From: Pseudodonghicola xiamenensis DSM 18339
Lineage (GTDB): Bacteria; Pseudomonadota; Alphaproteobacteria; Rhodobacterales; Rhodobacteraceae
Length of the DNA: 64,000 nt
Assembly (NCBI RefSeq): GCF_000429365.1
Contig: NZ_AUBS01000016.1
Span: 28,167-92,166, forward strand
Direction: 5' to 3'
Shown here: in pieces, positions 29,604 to 39,087 of the stretch
Numbering within the stretch: position 1 is the first letter of the stretch
How the letters are laid out: each line of letters starts with the position of its first letter
Program-made: the position numbers and the translations under genes
The notes under the pieces: model-generated
Databases searched by the model: none
The model's input: the letters and a program-made list of their open reading frames with translations, nothing else
Told to the model about the DNA's origin: nothing

Positions 29604-29885
29604 TCAGTGCAGGGTGAATTCCCCCACCACATTGCGCCATTCGCCCGGACCGATCAGCTTTCGATGAGTGAAGCGCACGGAATGCAGCGGTCCGTCGATC
29701 TCTTTCTGCCAGAAGTCGACGAATTGGAACAATCGCGGATGATCGGGTGCCAGATCGTACTCCTGCCACAGAAAGCTGTTCAGGACATGGATGTAGTCGG
29801 GCATGCGATAAAAGAATTCCGCCGTCGTCAGCCCATATCCTTTCAGAAGCAGTTCGGTTTCGCTCATCCCCCGGGGCTCTGTCAT
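29604..29885 (-). CDS. Usg family protein
   Basis: A 93-residue protein matching the Usg-like family found widely in alphaproteobacteria (KGYGLTTAEFFYRMPDYIHVLNSFLWQEYDL is split here over residues 15-45). Function is not established. The ATG at 29885 has AGGAGG nine bases upstream; M7 is an alternative. The same frame stays open far upstream, but only as antisense of gyrA. It diverges from gyrA and converges with the radical SAM gene. Confidence 0.85.
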   Translation of the reverse strand: MTEPRGMSETELLLKGYGLTTAEFFYRMPDYIHVLNSFLWQEYDLAPDHPRLFQFVDFWQKEIDGPLHSVRFTHRKLIGPGEWRNVVGEFTLH

Positions 29886-30086
29886 TCTCCGGCCTCCTTG
29901 TCCGTTGATGCTGCCTTGCCCGATCATGATCGTCAAAAAATCAAAGTTTTCAATCAAAACAGCATGTTGGCAGAGGAGTTCAGTGGCTGCCAATGGATCG
30001 CAGAATGGGCCATTGCACCCTATATGCCGGGTCTGATAAGGTGTTCCCACAAGATATAGAACCTGCACAAGAAACGGGCACGAGCT

Positions 30087-32834
30087 TTGAGCGATACGCC
30101 GGAATCCCCTGAAAACACGGACGAAATGCCGCCCGAACGCCCCGCCTACGAGGGGCCGACCGTTACCATCGAGTCCGAAATGCGCACGTCCTATCTGGAC
30201 TATGCCATGTCGGTCATCGTCAGCCGCGCGATCCCCGATCTGCGCGACGGGCTGAAGCCGGTGCACCGCCGCATCCTTTTCGCGATGCACGAGACCGGCA
30301 ACACCCATGACAAGCCCTATCGCAAATCGGCGCGCCCCGTGGGCGACACCATGGGGAAATACCACCCCCATGGCGATGCCTCGATCTATGACGCTCTGGT
30401 GCGGATGGCGCAGGACTTCTCGATGTCGCTGCCGCTGCTGGACGGTCAGGGCAACTTCGGCTCGATGGACGGCGACAGCCCGGCGGCCATGCGGTATACC
30501 GAGGTCCGGATGGACAAGCCGGCCGCCTTCATGCTGGCCGACATCGAAAAGGAAACCGTCGATTTCCAGGACAACTATGACGGCAAGGACCGTGAACCGA
30601 CGGTGTTGCCGGCGCGGTTCCCGAACATGCTGGTCAATGGTGCCGGCGGTATCGCTGTCGGCATGGCAACCAACATTCCGCCGCACAACCTGGGCGAGGT
30701 CGTCGATGCCACCCTGGCGCTGATCCAGGACCCGGATCTGACCAGCGAACAGCTGATCCAATATGTCCCCGGCCCTGACTTTCCCACCGGGGGGCTGATG
30801 CTGGGCCGCTCCGGCGCACGCAAGGCCTATCTCGAGGGCCGTGGCAGCGTCATCATCCGTGCCAAGACCCGGATCGAGGAACTGCGCAAGGATCGTTACG
30901 CCATCATCGTCGAAGAGATCCCCTATCAGGTCAATAAGGCGACGATGATCGAGAAGATCGCCGAACAGGTTCGCGAAAAGCGGATCGAAGGCGTTGCCCA
31001 TGTGCAGGACGAATCCGACCGCAACGGCGTGCGGGTGGTCATCGAGCTGAAGCGCGACGCCACCGCAGAGGTGGTGCTGAACCAGCTCTATCGCTTCACG
31101 CCGATGCAGACCTCCTTTGGCTGCAACATGCTGGCGCTGAATGGAGGCCGGCCGGAAACCCTGACCCTGCGCCGCTTCCTCACCTCCTTCCTCGACTTCC
31201 GGGAAGAGGTGGTGATCCGCCGCACCGCCTTCGATCTGCGCAAGGCCCGCGATCGCAGCCATATCCTTTGCGGTCTGGCCGTCGCGGTGTCGAATGTCGA
31301 CGAGGTGGTGGCGACGATCCGCAGTTCCGCCGATGCGGCTGAGGCGCGGAAACGGCTAATGGAACGGCGCTGGCCGGCGCATGAGATCGCCGGTTATATC
31401 CGGCTGATCGACGATCCGTCCCATACGATGAATGAGGACGGCACTTATAACCTGTCCGAACTTCAGGCCCGCGCCATTCTCGAACTGCGGCTGCAGCGCC
31501 TCACGCAACTCGGCGTGAAAGAGGTCACCGACGAGCTGGAAGAGCTCGCCGCCAAGATCAAGGATTACCTCGACATCCTCAGCTCGCGCGAGCGGATCCT
31601 CGAGATCATCTCGAACGAGCTGATCGAGGTGAAGGATCAATTCGCCGTGCCGCGCCGGACCGAGATCACCGAATGGGCCGGTGACATGGACGACGAGGAT
31701 CTGATCGAACGCGAGGATATGGTCGTCACCGTCACCTCGGGCGGCTATATCAAGCGCACCCCGCTGGTCGATTTCCGCGCCCAGAAGCGCGGCGGCAAGG
31801 GCCTGTCCGGCATGTCGACCAAGGACGAGGATGTGGTGACCACCCTCTTCGTCGCCAATACCCATACCGCGCTTTTGTTCTTCACCACCGATGGCATGGT
31901 CTATCAGCTCAAATGCTGGCGCCTGCCCGCGGGCGGACGCACCTCCAAGGGCAAGGCGATCGTCAACATCCTGCCGATCCCGCAGGGCGTGTCGATTGCT
32001 GCCATCATGCCAGTCGATCGCCCGGAAGAGGAATGGGCCGATCTGCAGGTGGTCTTCGCCACCGATGCCGGCACCGTGCGCCGCAACCGGCTGTCGGACT
32101 TCACCAACATCATGCGCAACGGCAAGATCGCGATGAAGTTCGAGGACGAGCATGAGGGCACGCAACTGATCAACGCCCGCATCTGTTCGGACGATGACGA
32201 TGTGATGCTGGTCACCGATTCAGGCCGCGCCATCCGCTTCCCGGCCACCGATGTGCGGGTGTTCAACAGCCGCAATTCGGTCGGCGTGCGTGGGATCAGG
32301 CTGCAGAATGGCGACAAGGTCGTATCGATGTCGGTAATCCGCCACTTCGAGGCGGATTCCGACGAACGCGCCGCCTATCTCAAGATGCGCCGCGCCGTGG
32401 CCGGCCTGGCCGATGACGCCGAGGCCAGCGAGGACGAGGCGATCAACGAAAACGCCACCATCAGCCAGGACCGCTATGCCGAGATGTCGGCGGCCGAGAA
32501 CCTGATCCTGACCATCACCGCCCGCGGTCTGGGCAAGATCAGCTCGTCGCAGGATTACCCGGTGCGCGGCCGTGGCGGCCAGGGCGTCACCGCCTGGGAG
32601 AAGACCATGCGCGGCGGCCCCATCGTCGCCTCCTTCCCGGTGGAGACGGACGACCAGATCATGCTGGCCACCTCGACCGGCCAGTCAATCCGGGTGCCGG
32701 TCGAAGGCATCTCCTTCCGCTCGCGCAGCGCCGGCGGCGTCAAGGTGTTCAACACCGGTGGCGGCGAGGAAGTCGTCAGCGTCGCCCGCATCGCCGATCA
32801 AGGGGACGAGGACGAGGGTGAGGCGGAAAGCTGA
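30087..32834 (+). CDS. gyrA: DNA gyrase subunit A
   Basis: The 915-residue A subunit cleaves and rejoins DNA during ATP-dependent negative supercoiling. The breakage-reunion domain has [27 protein letters not shown] near residue 32 and [10 protein letters not shown] with the active-site Tyr near residue 137. The C-terminal beta-pinwheel contains a GyrA-box-like QRGGKG variant ([10 protein letters not shown]). The tail is acidic. In the quinolone-resistance region the protein reads GDASIYD, with Ala where E. coli has Ser83 and Asp87 kept. The frame starts at TTG 30087; ATG 30126 is the next in-frame option. Confidence 0.96.
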   Translation: MSDTPESPENTDEMPPERPAYEGPTVTIESEMRTSYLDYAMSVIVSRAIPDLRDGLKPVHRRILFAMHETGNTHDKPYRKSARPVGDTMGKYHPHGDASIYDALVRMAQDFSMSLPLLDGQGNFGSMDGDSPAAMRYTEVRMDKPAAFMLADIEKETVDFQDNYDGKDREPTVLPARFPNMLVNGAGGIAVGMATNIPPHNLGEVVDATLALIQDPDLTSEQLIQYVPGPDFPTGGLMLGRSGARKAYLEGRGSVIIRAKTRIEELRKDRYAIIVEEIPYQVNKATMIEKIAEQVREKRIEGVAHVQDESDRNGVRVVIELKRDATAEVVLNQLYRFTPMQTSFGCNMLALNGGRPETLTLRRFLTSFLDFREEVVIRRTAFDLRKARDRSHILCGLAVAVSNVDEVVATIRSSADAAEARKRLMERRWPAHEIAGYIRLIDDPSHTMNEDGTYNLSELQARAILELRLQRLTQLGVKEVTDELEELAAKIKDYLDILSSRERILEIISNELIEVKDQFAVPRRTEITEWAGDMDDEDLIEREDMVVTVTSGGYIKRTPLVDFRAQKRGGKGLSGMSTKDEDVVTTLFVANTHTALLFFTTDGMVYQLKCWRLPAGGRTSKGKAIVNILPIPQGVSIAAIMPVDRPEEEWADLQVVFATDAGTVRRNRLSDFTNIMRNGKIAMKFEDEHEGTQLINARICSDDDDVMLVTDSGRAIRFPATDVRVFNSRNSVGVRGIRLQNGDKVVSMSVIRHFEADSDERAAYLKMRRAVAGLADDAEASEDEAINENATISQDRYAEMSAAENLILTITARGLGKISSSQDYPVRGRGGQGVTAWEKTMRGGPIVASFPVETDDQIMLATSTGQSIRVPVEGISFRSRSAGGVKVFNTGGGEEVVSVARIADQGDEDEGEAES

Positions 32835-32861
32835 GCCGTTCGAGGGTTTGGGAATTGGAAG

Positions 32862-32889
32862 AGGCGGGCCTTTGGGTCCGCCTTTTTTG
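32862..32889 (+). terminator. Intrinsic terminator of gyrA
   Basis: AGGCGG (32862-32867) and CCGCCT (32878-32883) form a stem around a GCCTTTGGGT loop, followed by TTTTTT. It lies about 30 bases past the gyrA stop. Confidence 0.9.
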
Positions 32890-33011
32890 TTGGGGGGAAG
32901 GTTGTGCGTTCTGGCGGAGAATGGGGACGCCTTGGCTAGGCCGCTATTCGCTGGGCTTGGCGCGGCTGTTACAACGGGCGGGGAGCGGAAGTTCGCCGCA
33001 CTCGGGAGGAA

Positions 33012-33231
33012 AGTCCGCAATACGAAGGGGAACATTCAAAAAGGCGTACCGATTGGTTGAGCCAAAGCATTGATCCGACCTACAAGCTCGCTGCGGCCTT
33101 GCGACAAGAGATGGGTGATCGCGTCAACGAAGCTATTATGTCAAGAAAAGACACCAGTTATTCAAGCAACTCATCGAAGGCATCAGCTACTGAATCAGCC
33201 TTATCGCGCCGAACATCCTTCTTATGCTGAG
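33012..33231 (+). other. Possible truncated gene remnant beside the AIPR gene
   Basis: A plus-strand frame is open here and reads protein-like over its middle: DWLSQSIDPTYKLAAALRQ, followed by EMGDRVNEAIMSRKD. It has no good start codon upstream and runs into sequence antisense to the end of the AIPR gene, stopping near 33231. It could be the broken end of a gene left by insertion of the AIPR segment. I do not recognise the family, and chance is possible. Confidence 0.3.
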
Positions 33232-34843
33232 CGAGCAGTTTTGCCGACATGGCCCTACACCATTTTGGGCTCTTGAGATCGCTTTTGTAGTCGAAGTAAT
33301 CGTCTTCTTCCGGCGCAAGCTCAGCATTCAGATCAATCGCAGCATTCCGAGCCAAGATCGCAAAGCCTGCGGCAAGCTCATCAAGTTGGTCGTTCTTTGA
33401 GAACTCATCCAGTGATTTTAGGATGTGCGCACCCTCCGAGCTATCCTTAATGATTTGGATCACAGCAAAGAAAATAAAATATTTTGTAAGGGCGTAATTT
33501 GCGAACGGTTTATTTTCCAGCTCGTCCAAGACTGTAGGTATCTCCTGGAAACATTCCCATAGTGCAAGAATTCTTGCACCTGTAACGCCTGGTCGACCGA
33601 AGATTTCGGAATGGAGGTCGTCCATGACTTTGTATTTTTGATGGCAACTCCAAGGCTGCTCAAGATCCGCAGCCAGCAACACCAAGCCAGCAGCTTCGTT
33701 AGAAATAATTTCCTTCCCTTTATTGCTCTCGCCTTGCTTTATCTCATACGCAAAATTGCCATCACTTACTTTGCTAACTTCAGCTTTGAGACGTTGCTGC
33801 AAGTTGTGGTTGGACTTCATATCGCGAGCCTTGATCGCGTTCTGGTTATTGCTGTTGCGTGTGATTTTCTGGGATAGGGAAACGTCGCCTTTGACCTCTA
33901 TGAGTTTGACAAGAATTTTCAGATCATCAGTGATTTTAGCTCGCTCGGAGAGCAATGAGGTAAGACTTTGTGCGCCGTTAACTACCACATAGTCTTCGAC
34001 TGAAATGGTTTGGTCACTTTCTTCGAGTATCTCTCGGCAGAGAACATTTATTCCATTGTGATACAATGGAAAGTTTCCGTGCTCTTTCTTTTCGCGAATG
34101 CTTGCCTTGATGCTCTTGTTAACCTTTGTGTTCCCCAAGGACAATCGGACGTTTTGCTCGAAAAGGGCGCCGTCGGAAATTCCCTTCATTTTTGTGAGGT
34201 TCAAGGCAGATGCGAGAAAAATTCGGGCGGAAGCGCCTCCAGCGTCATACTCGATGACATCGCTATCGGAAACGTCGAAATCAAACCTTTCGGAGATGCC
34301 ACCGTCGACATCCAAATCGACATAATCCGCGGCAATCTCTGTAGCGTCATGCAGATCGATAACCTCGGCTTTTTCAATGTAGTTGTAAGCATCGTCATTC
34401 GCCGGAACGTTGGTGATAAAGACACCTTGCACATCATAGCCGGCGGCAACCTTCTCGGACACCTCATTTCTGGTTATCGCTTGCCTAAGTCGCTCATTTT
34501 TTGTTTCCTTTTCGAGTTCCTCAATTTTCTCCGCACTACCAAATTGAACCAGCGTCCCGTAAAAATCCTTTAGCTCAGTATCTCCAAGTTCAGCCTTGTC
34601 ACTCGTTTTTGTCTTGGCCTGTATTACATAGACAACTTCGGAAACATCATCGACGTAAATTGCATCCACGCCTTTGTCGTGTTTCGCGTCAACGCAAGCA
34701 TCATCGGCTGCAAATTCATCGAGCCTAAAAATGTTCTCAAGAAACCACTTTAGGAATCTCTTCGAAAAATCAGACGCACGCCCAGAGTAGTGCTTTTCCA
34801 GGACGTTAGAGAATTCAGAGTGCCTGAGGTCTTTTGCTTCCAT
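33158..34843 (-). CDS. AIPR-family abortive-infection/phage-resistance protein with nuclease-like N terminus
   Basis: A 561-residue protein. Central motifs FPLYHNGINVLCREI and VVNGAQSLTSLL match the AIPR (abortive infection phage resistance) family. Near residue 60, GVDAIYVDD followed by VVYVIQAKTK resembles the D...(E/Q)xK core of Mrr-like PD-(D/E)XK nucleases, suggesting a DNA-cleaving front end. The gene is clearly AT-richer than its neighbours, with codons unlike them, so it was probably acquired. ATG 34843 was chosen near the start of homologous-looking sequence; ATG 34879 and others upstream are possible, and no ribosome site decides. It sits alone between gyrA and the carboxypeptidase gene. 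The defence role is known for the family; the target is unknown. Confidence 0.8.
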   Translation of the reverse strand: MEAKDLRHSEFSNVLEKHYSGRASDFSKRFLKWFLENIFRLDEFAADDACVDAKHDKGVDAIYVDDVSEVVYVIQAKTKTSDKAELGDTELKDFYGTLVQFGSAEKIEELEKETKNERLRQAITRNEVSEKVAAGYDVQGVFITNVPANDDAYNYIEKAEVIDLHDATEIAADYVDLDVDGGISERFDFDVSDSDVIEYDAGGASARIFLASALNLTKMKGISDGALFEQNVRLSLGNTKVNKSIKASIREKKEHGNFPLYHNGINVLCREILEESDQTISVEDYVVVNGAQSLTSLLSERAKITDDLKILVKLIEVKGDVSLSQKITRNSNNQNAIKARDMKSNHNLQQRLKAEVSKVSDGNFAYEIKQGESNKGKEIISNEAAGLVLLAADLEQPWSCHQKYKVMDDLHSEIFGRPGVTGARILALWECFQEIPTVLDELENKPFANYALTKYFIFFAVIQIIKDSSEGAHILKSLDEFSKNDQLDELAAGFAILARNAAIDLNAELAPEEDDYFDYKSDLKSPKWCRAMSAKLLAQHKKDVRRDKADSVADAFDELLE

Positions 34844-35144
34844 ATCTCTTGCGTCCTGGCCTGCTTGGCGGGGTGCCATGTTATCTTTGGATTTCGTCAC
34901 CATAGAAGATAGCGCCGCGAAGGTCGACAACCGTCTCATCGTCATCCCGTGGCGATGTTTTGCGACTGGAGTTCGCCGCGATCGAACTATCGTGTTGGCC
35001 ATGTGCAAGGGGACGACTGTTGCAAGACTGACCATTGGGAGAGGTCTGAAGGTGTAGACAGAGCAGTCGGCCGAAAAGCCGCCGTTGCGCATCACAGCAA
35101 CGAAAGGCGGCTCTGGGCCGTTGCATTCGCCCCCGCCCCCCCAA
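34844..35144. other. Interval without a supported gene upstream of the AIPR gene
   Basis: Both strands carry open frames of about 80-110 codons, but none has a ribosome site or a known domain. The reading NGGFSADCSVYTF on the minus strand resembles degenerate filler sequence I associate with alphaproteobacterial intergenic regions. GC content rises again here, so the edge of the acquired segment is probably near 34,900. Confidence 0.35.
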
Positions 35145-35178
35145 ACACAAAAGGCGGGTCACTGACCCGCCCCTTGTG
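35145..35178 (-). terminator. Terminator hairpin after the M32 carboxypeptidase gene
   Basis: GGCGGGTCA (35153-35161) and TGACCCGCC (35163-35171) pair perfectly, and ACACAA/TTGTGT extend the outer stem. Read leftward it is followed by TTTTGTGTTT, so it serves the minus-strand ctaA-carboxypeptidase operon. Confidence 0.8.
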
Positions 35179-35195
35179 TCTCTCGCTGTCCCCGC

Positions 35196-36665
35196 TCAAA
35201 GCCCGTAGAGCGCGCCGAATTTGGACTCCAGATACTCCATCAGCGGCGCCTCGGTGGGCGCGGCGCCGGTGGCGCGGGTGATTACCTCGCGCGGGGCGTA
35301 GCGGGCGCCGTGGCGTTGCAGGTTGTCCTTCAGCCAGCCGGTGGCGCCGGAGGTGTCACCCACCGCCAGTTGCGCGTCGAGGTCGGGCAGCGCCTGGCGC
35401 AGCGCCGCGTGCAGGCAGCCGGCATAGACGTTCCCCAGCGCATAGGTCGGGAAATAGCCGAACAGCCCGACCGACCAATGCACATCCTGCAGCACCCCGT
35501 TCGAGGGCTTGTCGACCGCGGTGCCGAAATCGGCCAGGAAGCGATCGTTCCACGCCGCCTCGAGATCGCCGACCTGCAGATCATTCGCCATCAGCGCGCG
35601 TTCCAGATCGAAGCGCAGCATGATGTGGAGGTTATATTGCACCTCATCCGCCTCGGTGCGGATAAAGCCCGGATGCACCCGGTTGGCGGCGGCGTAGAAG
35701 GCATCTGCATCCGGGACGCCGATATCGCCATAGGCCTCTCCCATGCGGTCGAAAAGCCAGCCGGTGAAGGCGCGCGAGCGGCCAAGCTGGTTTTCGAAAA
35801 TCCGGCTCTGGCTTTCGTGCACCCCCATCGAGACGCCGCGCCCCAAGGGCGTCAGCAGATAGGCCAGATCGACATTCTGTTCGTAACAGGCATGGCCTGT
35901 CTCGTGGATGGTGGAATAGACGCAGTTGAACGGGTCATCCTCATCGGTGCGGGTGGTGATCCGCACATCGTTGCCCGAACCCGAGCTGAACGGGTGCACC
36001 GCCTTGTCGATCCGCCCGCGCGTCATGTCGTACCCGAAGACCTCGGCCAGTTCGCGGGTCATCCGCATCTGGGTTTCGGCCGGGTAATAGCCGCTCAGCG
36101 CAGCCGGTGCCGGTTTCTCGAGGATGGCCGACCGCAGCGCCACCAGACGCGGGCGCATGGCATCGAAGGTCGCCGCGATCTCGGCCGCGCTGGTGCCGGG
36201 CTCATAATCCTCCAGCATGGCGTCATAGAGGGACCCGCCCGCGGCCAGCGCCGCGCCCTCCTCGCGCTTCAGCGCGACGACCTCTTGCAGGACCGGCAGG
36301 AAGGCGGCGATATCCTCGGCCGCCCGTGCCGCCGCCCATTTGCCCTGGGCAACAGAAGTGACCTGCGCCAGCTTGGTGGCGAGGGCGGCGGGGATCTTCA
36401 TCGTGCGGTCATAGACGCGGCGGATCTCGCGCAGCTGCGCGGCGCCGACCTCATCCGGCGCCTCGGCCACCTCCAGCCACTCGCCAACGCGCGGATCGGT
36501 GCGGCGGGCGTGGAGGACGGATTCGATCGCCGCCATCTCCTCGCCCCGCTGATCGGCGGCACCGCGCGGCATCACAGTCTCCTGATCCCAGCCAAGCCGG
36601 CCTGCGATCTCTCCCAAAGCGATGGTGTCGCGGGTGAAGGCCAACAGATCGTCATAGGCGGTCAT
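35196..36665 (-). CDS. Carboxypeptidase M32 (thermostable carboxypeptidase family)
   Basis: A 489-residue zinc carboxypeptidase. IHETGHACYEQN near residue 256 is the HEXXH zinc motif. The M32 signature HESQSRIFENQLGRS follows near residue 287, and QYNLHIMLRFDLERAL supplies the family's later conserved segment. It removes C-terminal residues from peptides in the cytoplasm; no signal peptide is present. Its ATG overlaps the ctaA stop codon (ATGA), so translation is coupled to heme A synthase, though no functional link is obvious. Confidence 0.93.
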   Translation of the reverse strand: MTAYDDLLAFTRDTIALGEIAGRLGWDQETVMPRGAADQRGEEMAAIESVLHARRTDPRVGEWLEVAEAPDEVGAAQLREIRRVYDRTMKIPAALATKLAQVTSVAQGKWAAARAAEDIAAFLPVLQEVVALKREEGAALAAGGSLYDAMLEDYEPGTSAAEIAATFDAMRPRLVALRSAILEKPAPAALSGYYPAETQMRMTRELAEVFGYDMTRGRIDKAVHPFSSGSGNDVRITTRTDEDDPFNCVYSTIHETGHACYEQNVDLAYLLTPLGRGVSMGVHESQSRIFENQLGRSRAFTGWLFDRMGEAYGDIGVPDADAFYAAANRVHPGFIRTEADEVQYNLHIMLRFDLERALMANDLQVGDLEAAWNDRFLADFGTAVDKPSNGVLQDVHWSVGLFGYFPTYALGNVYAGCLHAALRQALPDLDAQLAVGDTSGATGWLKDNLQRHGARYAPREVITRATGAAPTEAPLMEYLESKFGALYGL

Positions 36666-37816
36666 TTCACATCTCCCCGAACGGATTGGACACGCGGATA
36701 GGCGGACAGGAACCGCGCCCGCAGGATCAGCACCCAGACCAGCACGGCGACAAGCTGATGCGTGATCGCGGCATGGAGCGGCGCGGCATAGATCACCGTC
36801 ATGATGCCCAGGCCGACCTGGACCAGCAGCGCCGCCATCGCCGCGTTGAAGGCAAACCGCGTGGCGCCATGGGCCGAGCGGCGCCCCTTGAGCCAGACCG
36901 CAATCCCGAAAAGGAACAGGAAATAGCCCCAGCAGCGGTGGATGAACTGCACCAGCCCGGGGTTTTCAAAGAAATTGCGCCACAGCGGTTCGATCATGAA
37001 GGGCTTGGGCGGCAACACCTGCCCGCCCATCAGCGGCCAGTCGGTATAGGACCGCCCGGCGTCGATCCCCGCAACCAGCGCGCCCAACAGGATCTGCACG
37101 AAGGCGATATGCAGCCAGCCGGTCGACAGGCTGAATAGCTTGGCCTCGCGCAGCCGCCGCGCCTGCATCAGGTCGCGCTCCTCCCGCCCAAGCTGGAAGA
37201 TGTCCCAGGCCAGAACGCCCAGAATGATGAAGGCCAGCCCCAGATGGGTCGCCAGCCGATAGGAGACGACCGAGGTCATCCCCTCGCCCTGGGTCACACC
37301 GGAGGAGACCATCCACCAGCCGATCGCCCCCTGCAGCCCGCCAAGCGCGCCCGGGATGATCAGCTTAACGGCCCAGCCGCGCGGGATCTGCCGGGCGACC
37401 AGAAAGCCGAAGAACCCCAGCGCCCAGACCAGCCCGATCAGCCGGCCCAGTTGCCGATGGCTCCATTCCCACCAATAGATTTCCTTGAAATCGGACAGTT
37501 GCATCCATTGGTTCTCGATGCGCCACTGGTCGATCTGCTTGTATTTGTCGAATTCGGCTTGCCAGTCGACTTCGGTCATTGGCGGGATCGCCCCGGTGAC
37601 CGGGCGCCATTCGGTGATGCTGAGCCCGCTATCGGTCAACCGGGTCAGCCCGCCCACCGCGATCATCGCCACCACAAGGACGAAGATCACCGCCAGCCAC
37701 GCCCGGATGCCCCGGCGCGCGCCGCGCCGGCCACGGTCGATGGCCCCGGTCTCGGCCGGGGTTGCCGGGCTGCTGCCTTCGCCCACCTCTTCGAAAATAG
37801 AGCGTTTGGTCGCCAT
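36662..37816 (-). CDS. ctaA: Heme A synthase
   Basis: Oxidises the C8 methyl of heme O to a formyl group, giving heme A for aa3-type cytochrome oxidase. The 384-residue inner-membrane protein has eight predicted helices. Conserved features are GGLTRLTDSGLSITEWRP near residue 52, the His-bearing EWSHRQLGRLIG near 115, and later His residues in ATHLGLAF, FIHRCWGY and AITHQLVA. This is the long alphaproteobacterial (COX15-like) type. ATG 37816 (MATKRSIFEE) is the likelier start; ATG 37858 adds 14 residues. The first gene of a two-gene operon with the M32 carboxypeptidase. Confidence 0.93.
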   Translation of the reverse strand: MATKRSIFEEVGEGSSPATPAETGAIDRGRRGARRGIRAWLAVIFVLVVAMIAVGGLTRLTDSGLSITEWRPVTGAIPPMTEVDWQAEFDKYKQIDQWRIENQWMQLSDFKEIYWWEWSHRQLGRLIGLVWALGFFGFLVARQIPRGWAVKLIIPGALGGLQGAIGWWMVSSGVTQGEGMTSVVSYRLATHLGLAFIILGVLAWDIFQLGREERDLMQARRLREAKLFSLSTGWLHIAFVQILLGALVAGIDAGRSYTDWPLMGGQVLPPKPFMIEPLWRNFFENPGLVQFIHRCWGYFLFLFGIAVWLKGRRSAHGATRFAFNAAMAALLVQVGLGIMTVIYAAPLHAAITHQLVAVLVWVLILRARFLSAYPRVQSVRGDVK

Positions 37817-38397
37817 GAGATCGCCCAATCCTGCTGTCTTGCTTGCGTCTGCCCCCATGTAAACCGCGCGACACCGCAGGACAATGCGTCTTGCCCGGAA
37901 CGAGGTTGAGCATGATCGGGCCCGGAGAGGAAAACCCGCGACGGAATTCCCTGCCCCGGACGTTCAACTGACAATATCGCGCAAACCACTCACGACGGAG
38001 TTTCAAATGTTGCGTTCCCTGATTGCGCCCCATCCCCGAACGCCGCATCCGCTGCCGGGTCGAGGGGCACGGCAAAGCAGCGGGCGAAACGGGATAGAGA
38101 GCTTGCCGTGATGCCACCTCGGGAACTCGGGGCAAAATCCGCATCGCAAAAGAGCTGCCGTGCCGACTGCCTCACAGCTATATGGTGGTTAAAGCCCCGG
38201 GATGGGGCCGCCGCACCGGTGCCGGCCCCTGCCGCCACGTCCCCTGACGACGATCAGCCCCACCCGCGCCCATAAGCGGGGCGCAGCCGATCCGCCGCCA
38301 CGGCCTGCGCGCCGCTTAACTTCTCTGGTCCCAGGATCTAAAGCTTGACGGGTGCAGCCGCCGCCACGGCCCAACGCCGGATTTCAGGAGGTTCCAA
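37817..38397. other. Divergent intergenic region without a gene
   Basis: About 580 bases between the leftward ctaA gene and the rightward SH3b gene. Open frames here lack ribosome sites and protein-like composition. A TTGACG hexamer near 38345 could be part of the SH3b promoter. No RNA gene or repeat was recognised. Confidence 0.4.
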
Positions 38398-39033
38398 ATG
38401 CTTCGCAAATTCCTCACCCCGCTTCTTGTTGCCGCCTCACTGAGCTTTTCGGCCGGCGCCCTACGGGCCGACAGCTATCTCTATGTGCAAGACGGCGTCT
38501 TCCTGAACGCGCGCAGTGGCCCCGGCACCCGCTATACCGCCTATCAGCGCCTGCGCCCGGGCACCCGACTCTCCATCATCACAAAGCAAGGCAATTGGGC
38601 GCAAATCCGCACCCCGGAAGGCGCCATCCTCTGGGTCTCCGCGAATTACCTGATCAACCGCAGACCCCGGGTTGAATTGAGCCGGCCACCGATCATCCTG
38701 CGGCCGCAACCTCCGCGTGTCGAGTTTCCCAAACCGCTTGCGGTCCATCCGCTGGCGCCGATGCGGCCCGGCCTGCGCACACCGCCGCGCGCCGGCGACC
38801 TGCCCAACACCACGCCTCCGGGGTTTTATCAACCCAACCGGACACAACAGCACCTGCAGCACCAACAGATGCAACAGCGACAAACACAACCGCAGCGGTT
38901 TCAATCACCGAACCGACAGCTGCAGCAGCCCGCCCACCCACGGCAGAACATGCAAAAGCAACCACAGCCCAATCAGAATTGGAAGCACCCCGGACAAGGA
39001 CGGCAGCGACAGCCCTGGGGACAGAATAACTGA
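38398..39033 (+). CDS. Secreted SH3b-domain protein with Gln/Asn-rich tail
   Basis: A 211-residue exported protein. A signal peptide ends near GALRADS. A bacterial SH3 domain spans about residues 25-85 (DGVFLNARSGPGTRYTAYQRLRPGT is the core, ending in ILWVSANYL). Such domains often bind peptidoglycan or other proteins in the envelope. The rest is a proline-rich linker followed, from about residue 135, by a low-complexity Gln/Asn/Arg-rich tail. ATG 38398 has AGGAGG at eight bases. Monocistronic. The tail could be sticky or disordered; function unknown. Confidence 0.85.
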   Translation: MLRKFLTPLLVAASLSFSAGALRADSYLYVQDGVFLNARSGPGTRYTAYQRLRPGTRLSIITKQGNWAQIRTPEGAILWVSANYLINRRPRVELSRPPIILRPQPPRVEFPKPLAVHPLAPMRPGLRTPPRAGDLPNTTPPGFYQPNRTQQHLQHQQMQQRQTQPQRFQSPNRQLQQPAHPRQNMQKQPQPNQNWKHPGQGRQRQPWGQNN

Positions 39034-39087
39034 CCGGTCGTGACGCGCCCGGCAAGGGCCCGGCAATGACCCCGACGGCGCGGCTCT

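Noticed and set aside
29886..31262. Upstream extension of the usg frame
   Set aside because: Antisense to gyrA; the usg homology and the AGGAGG site begin at 29885.
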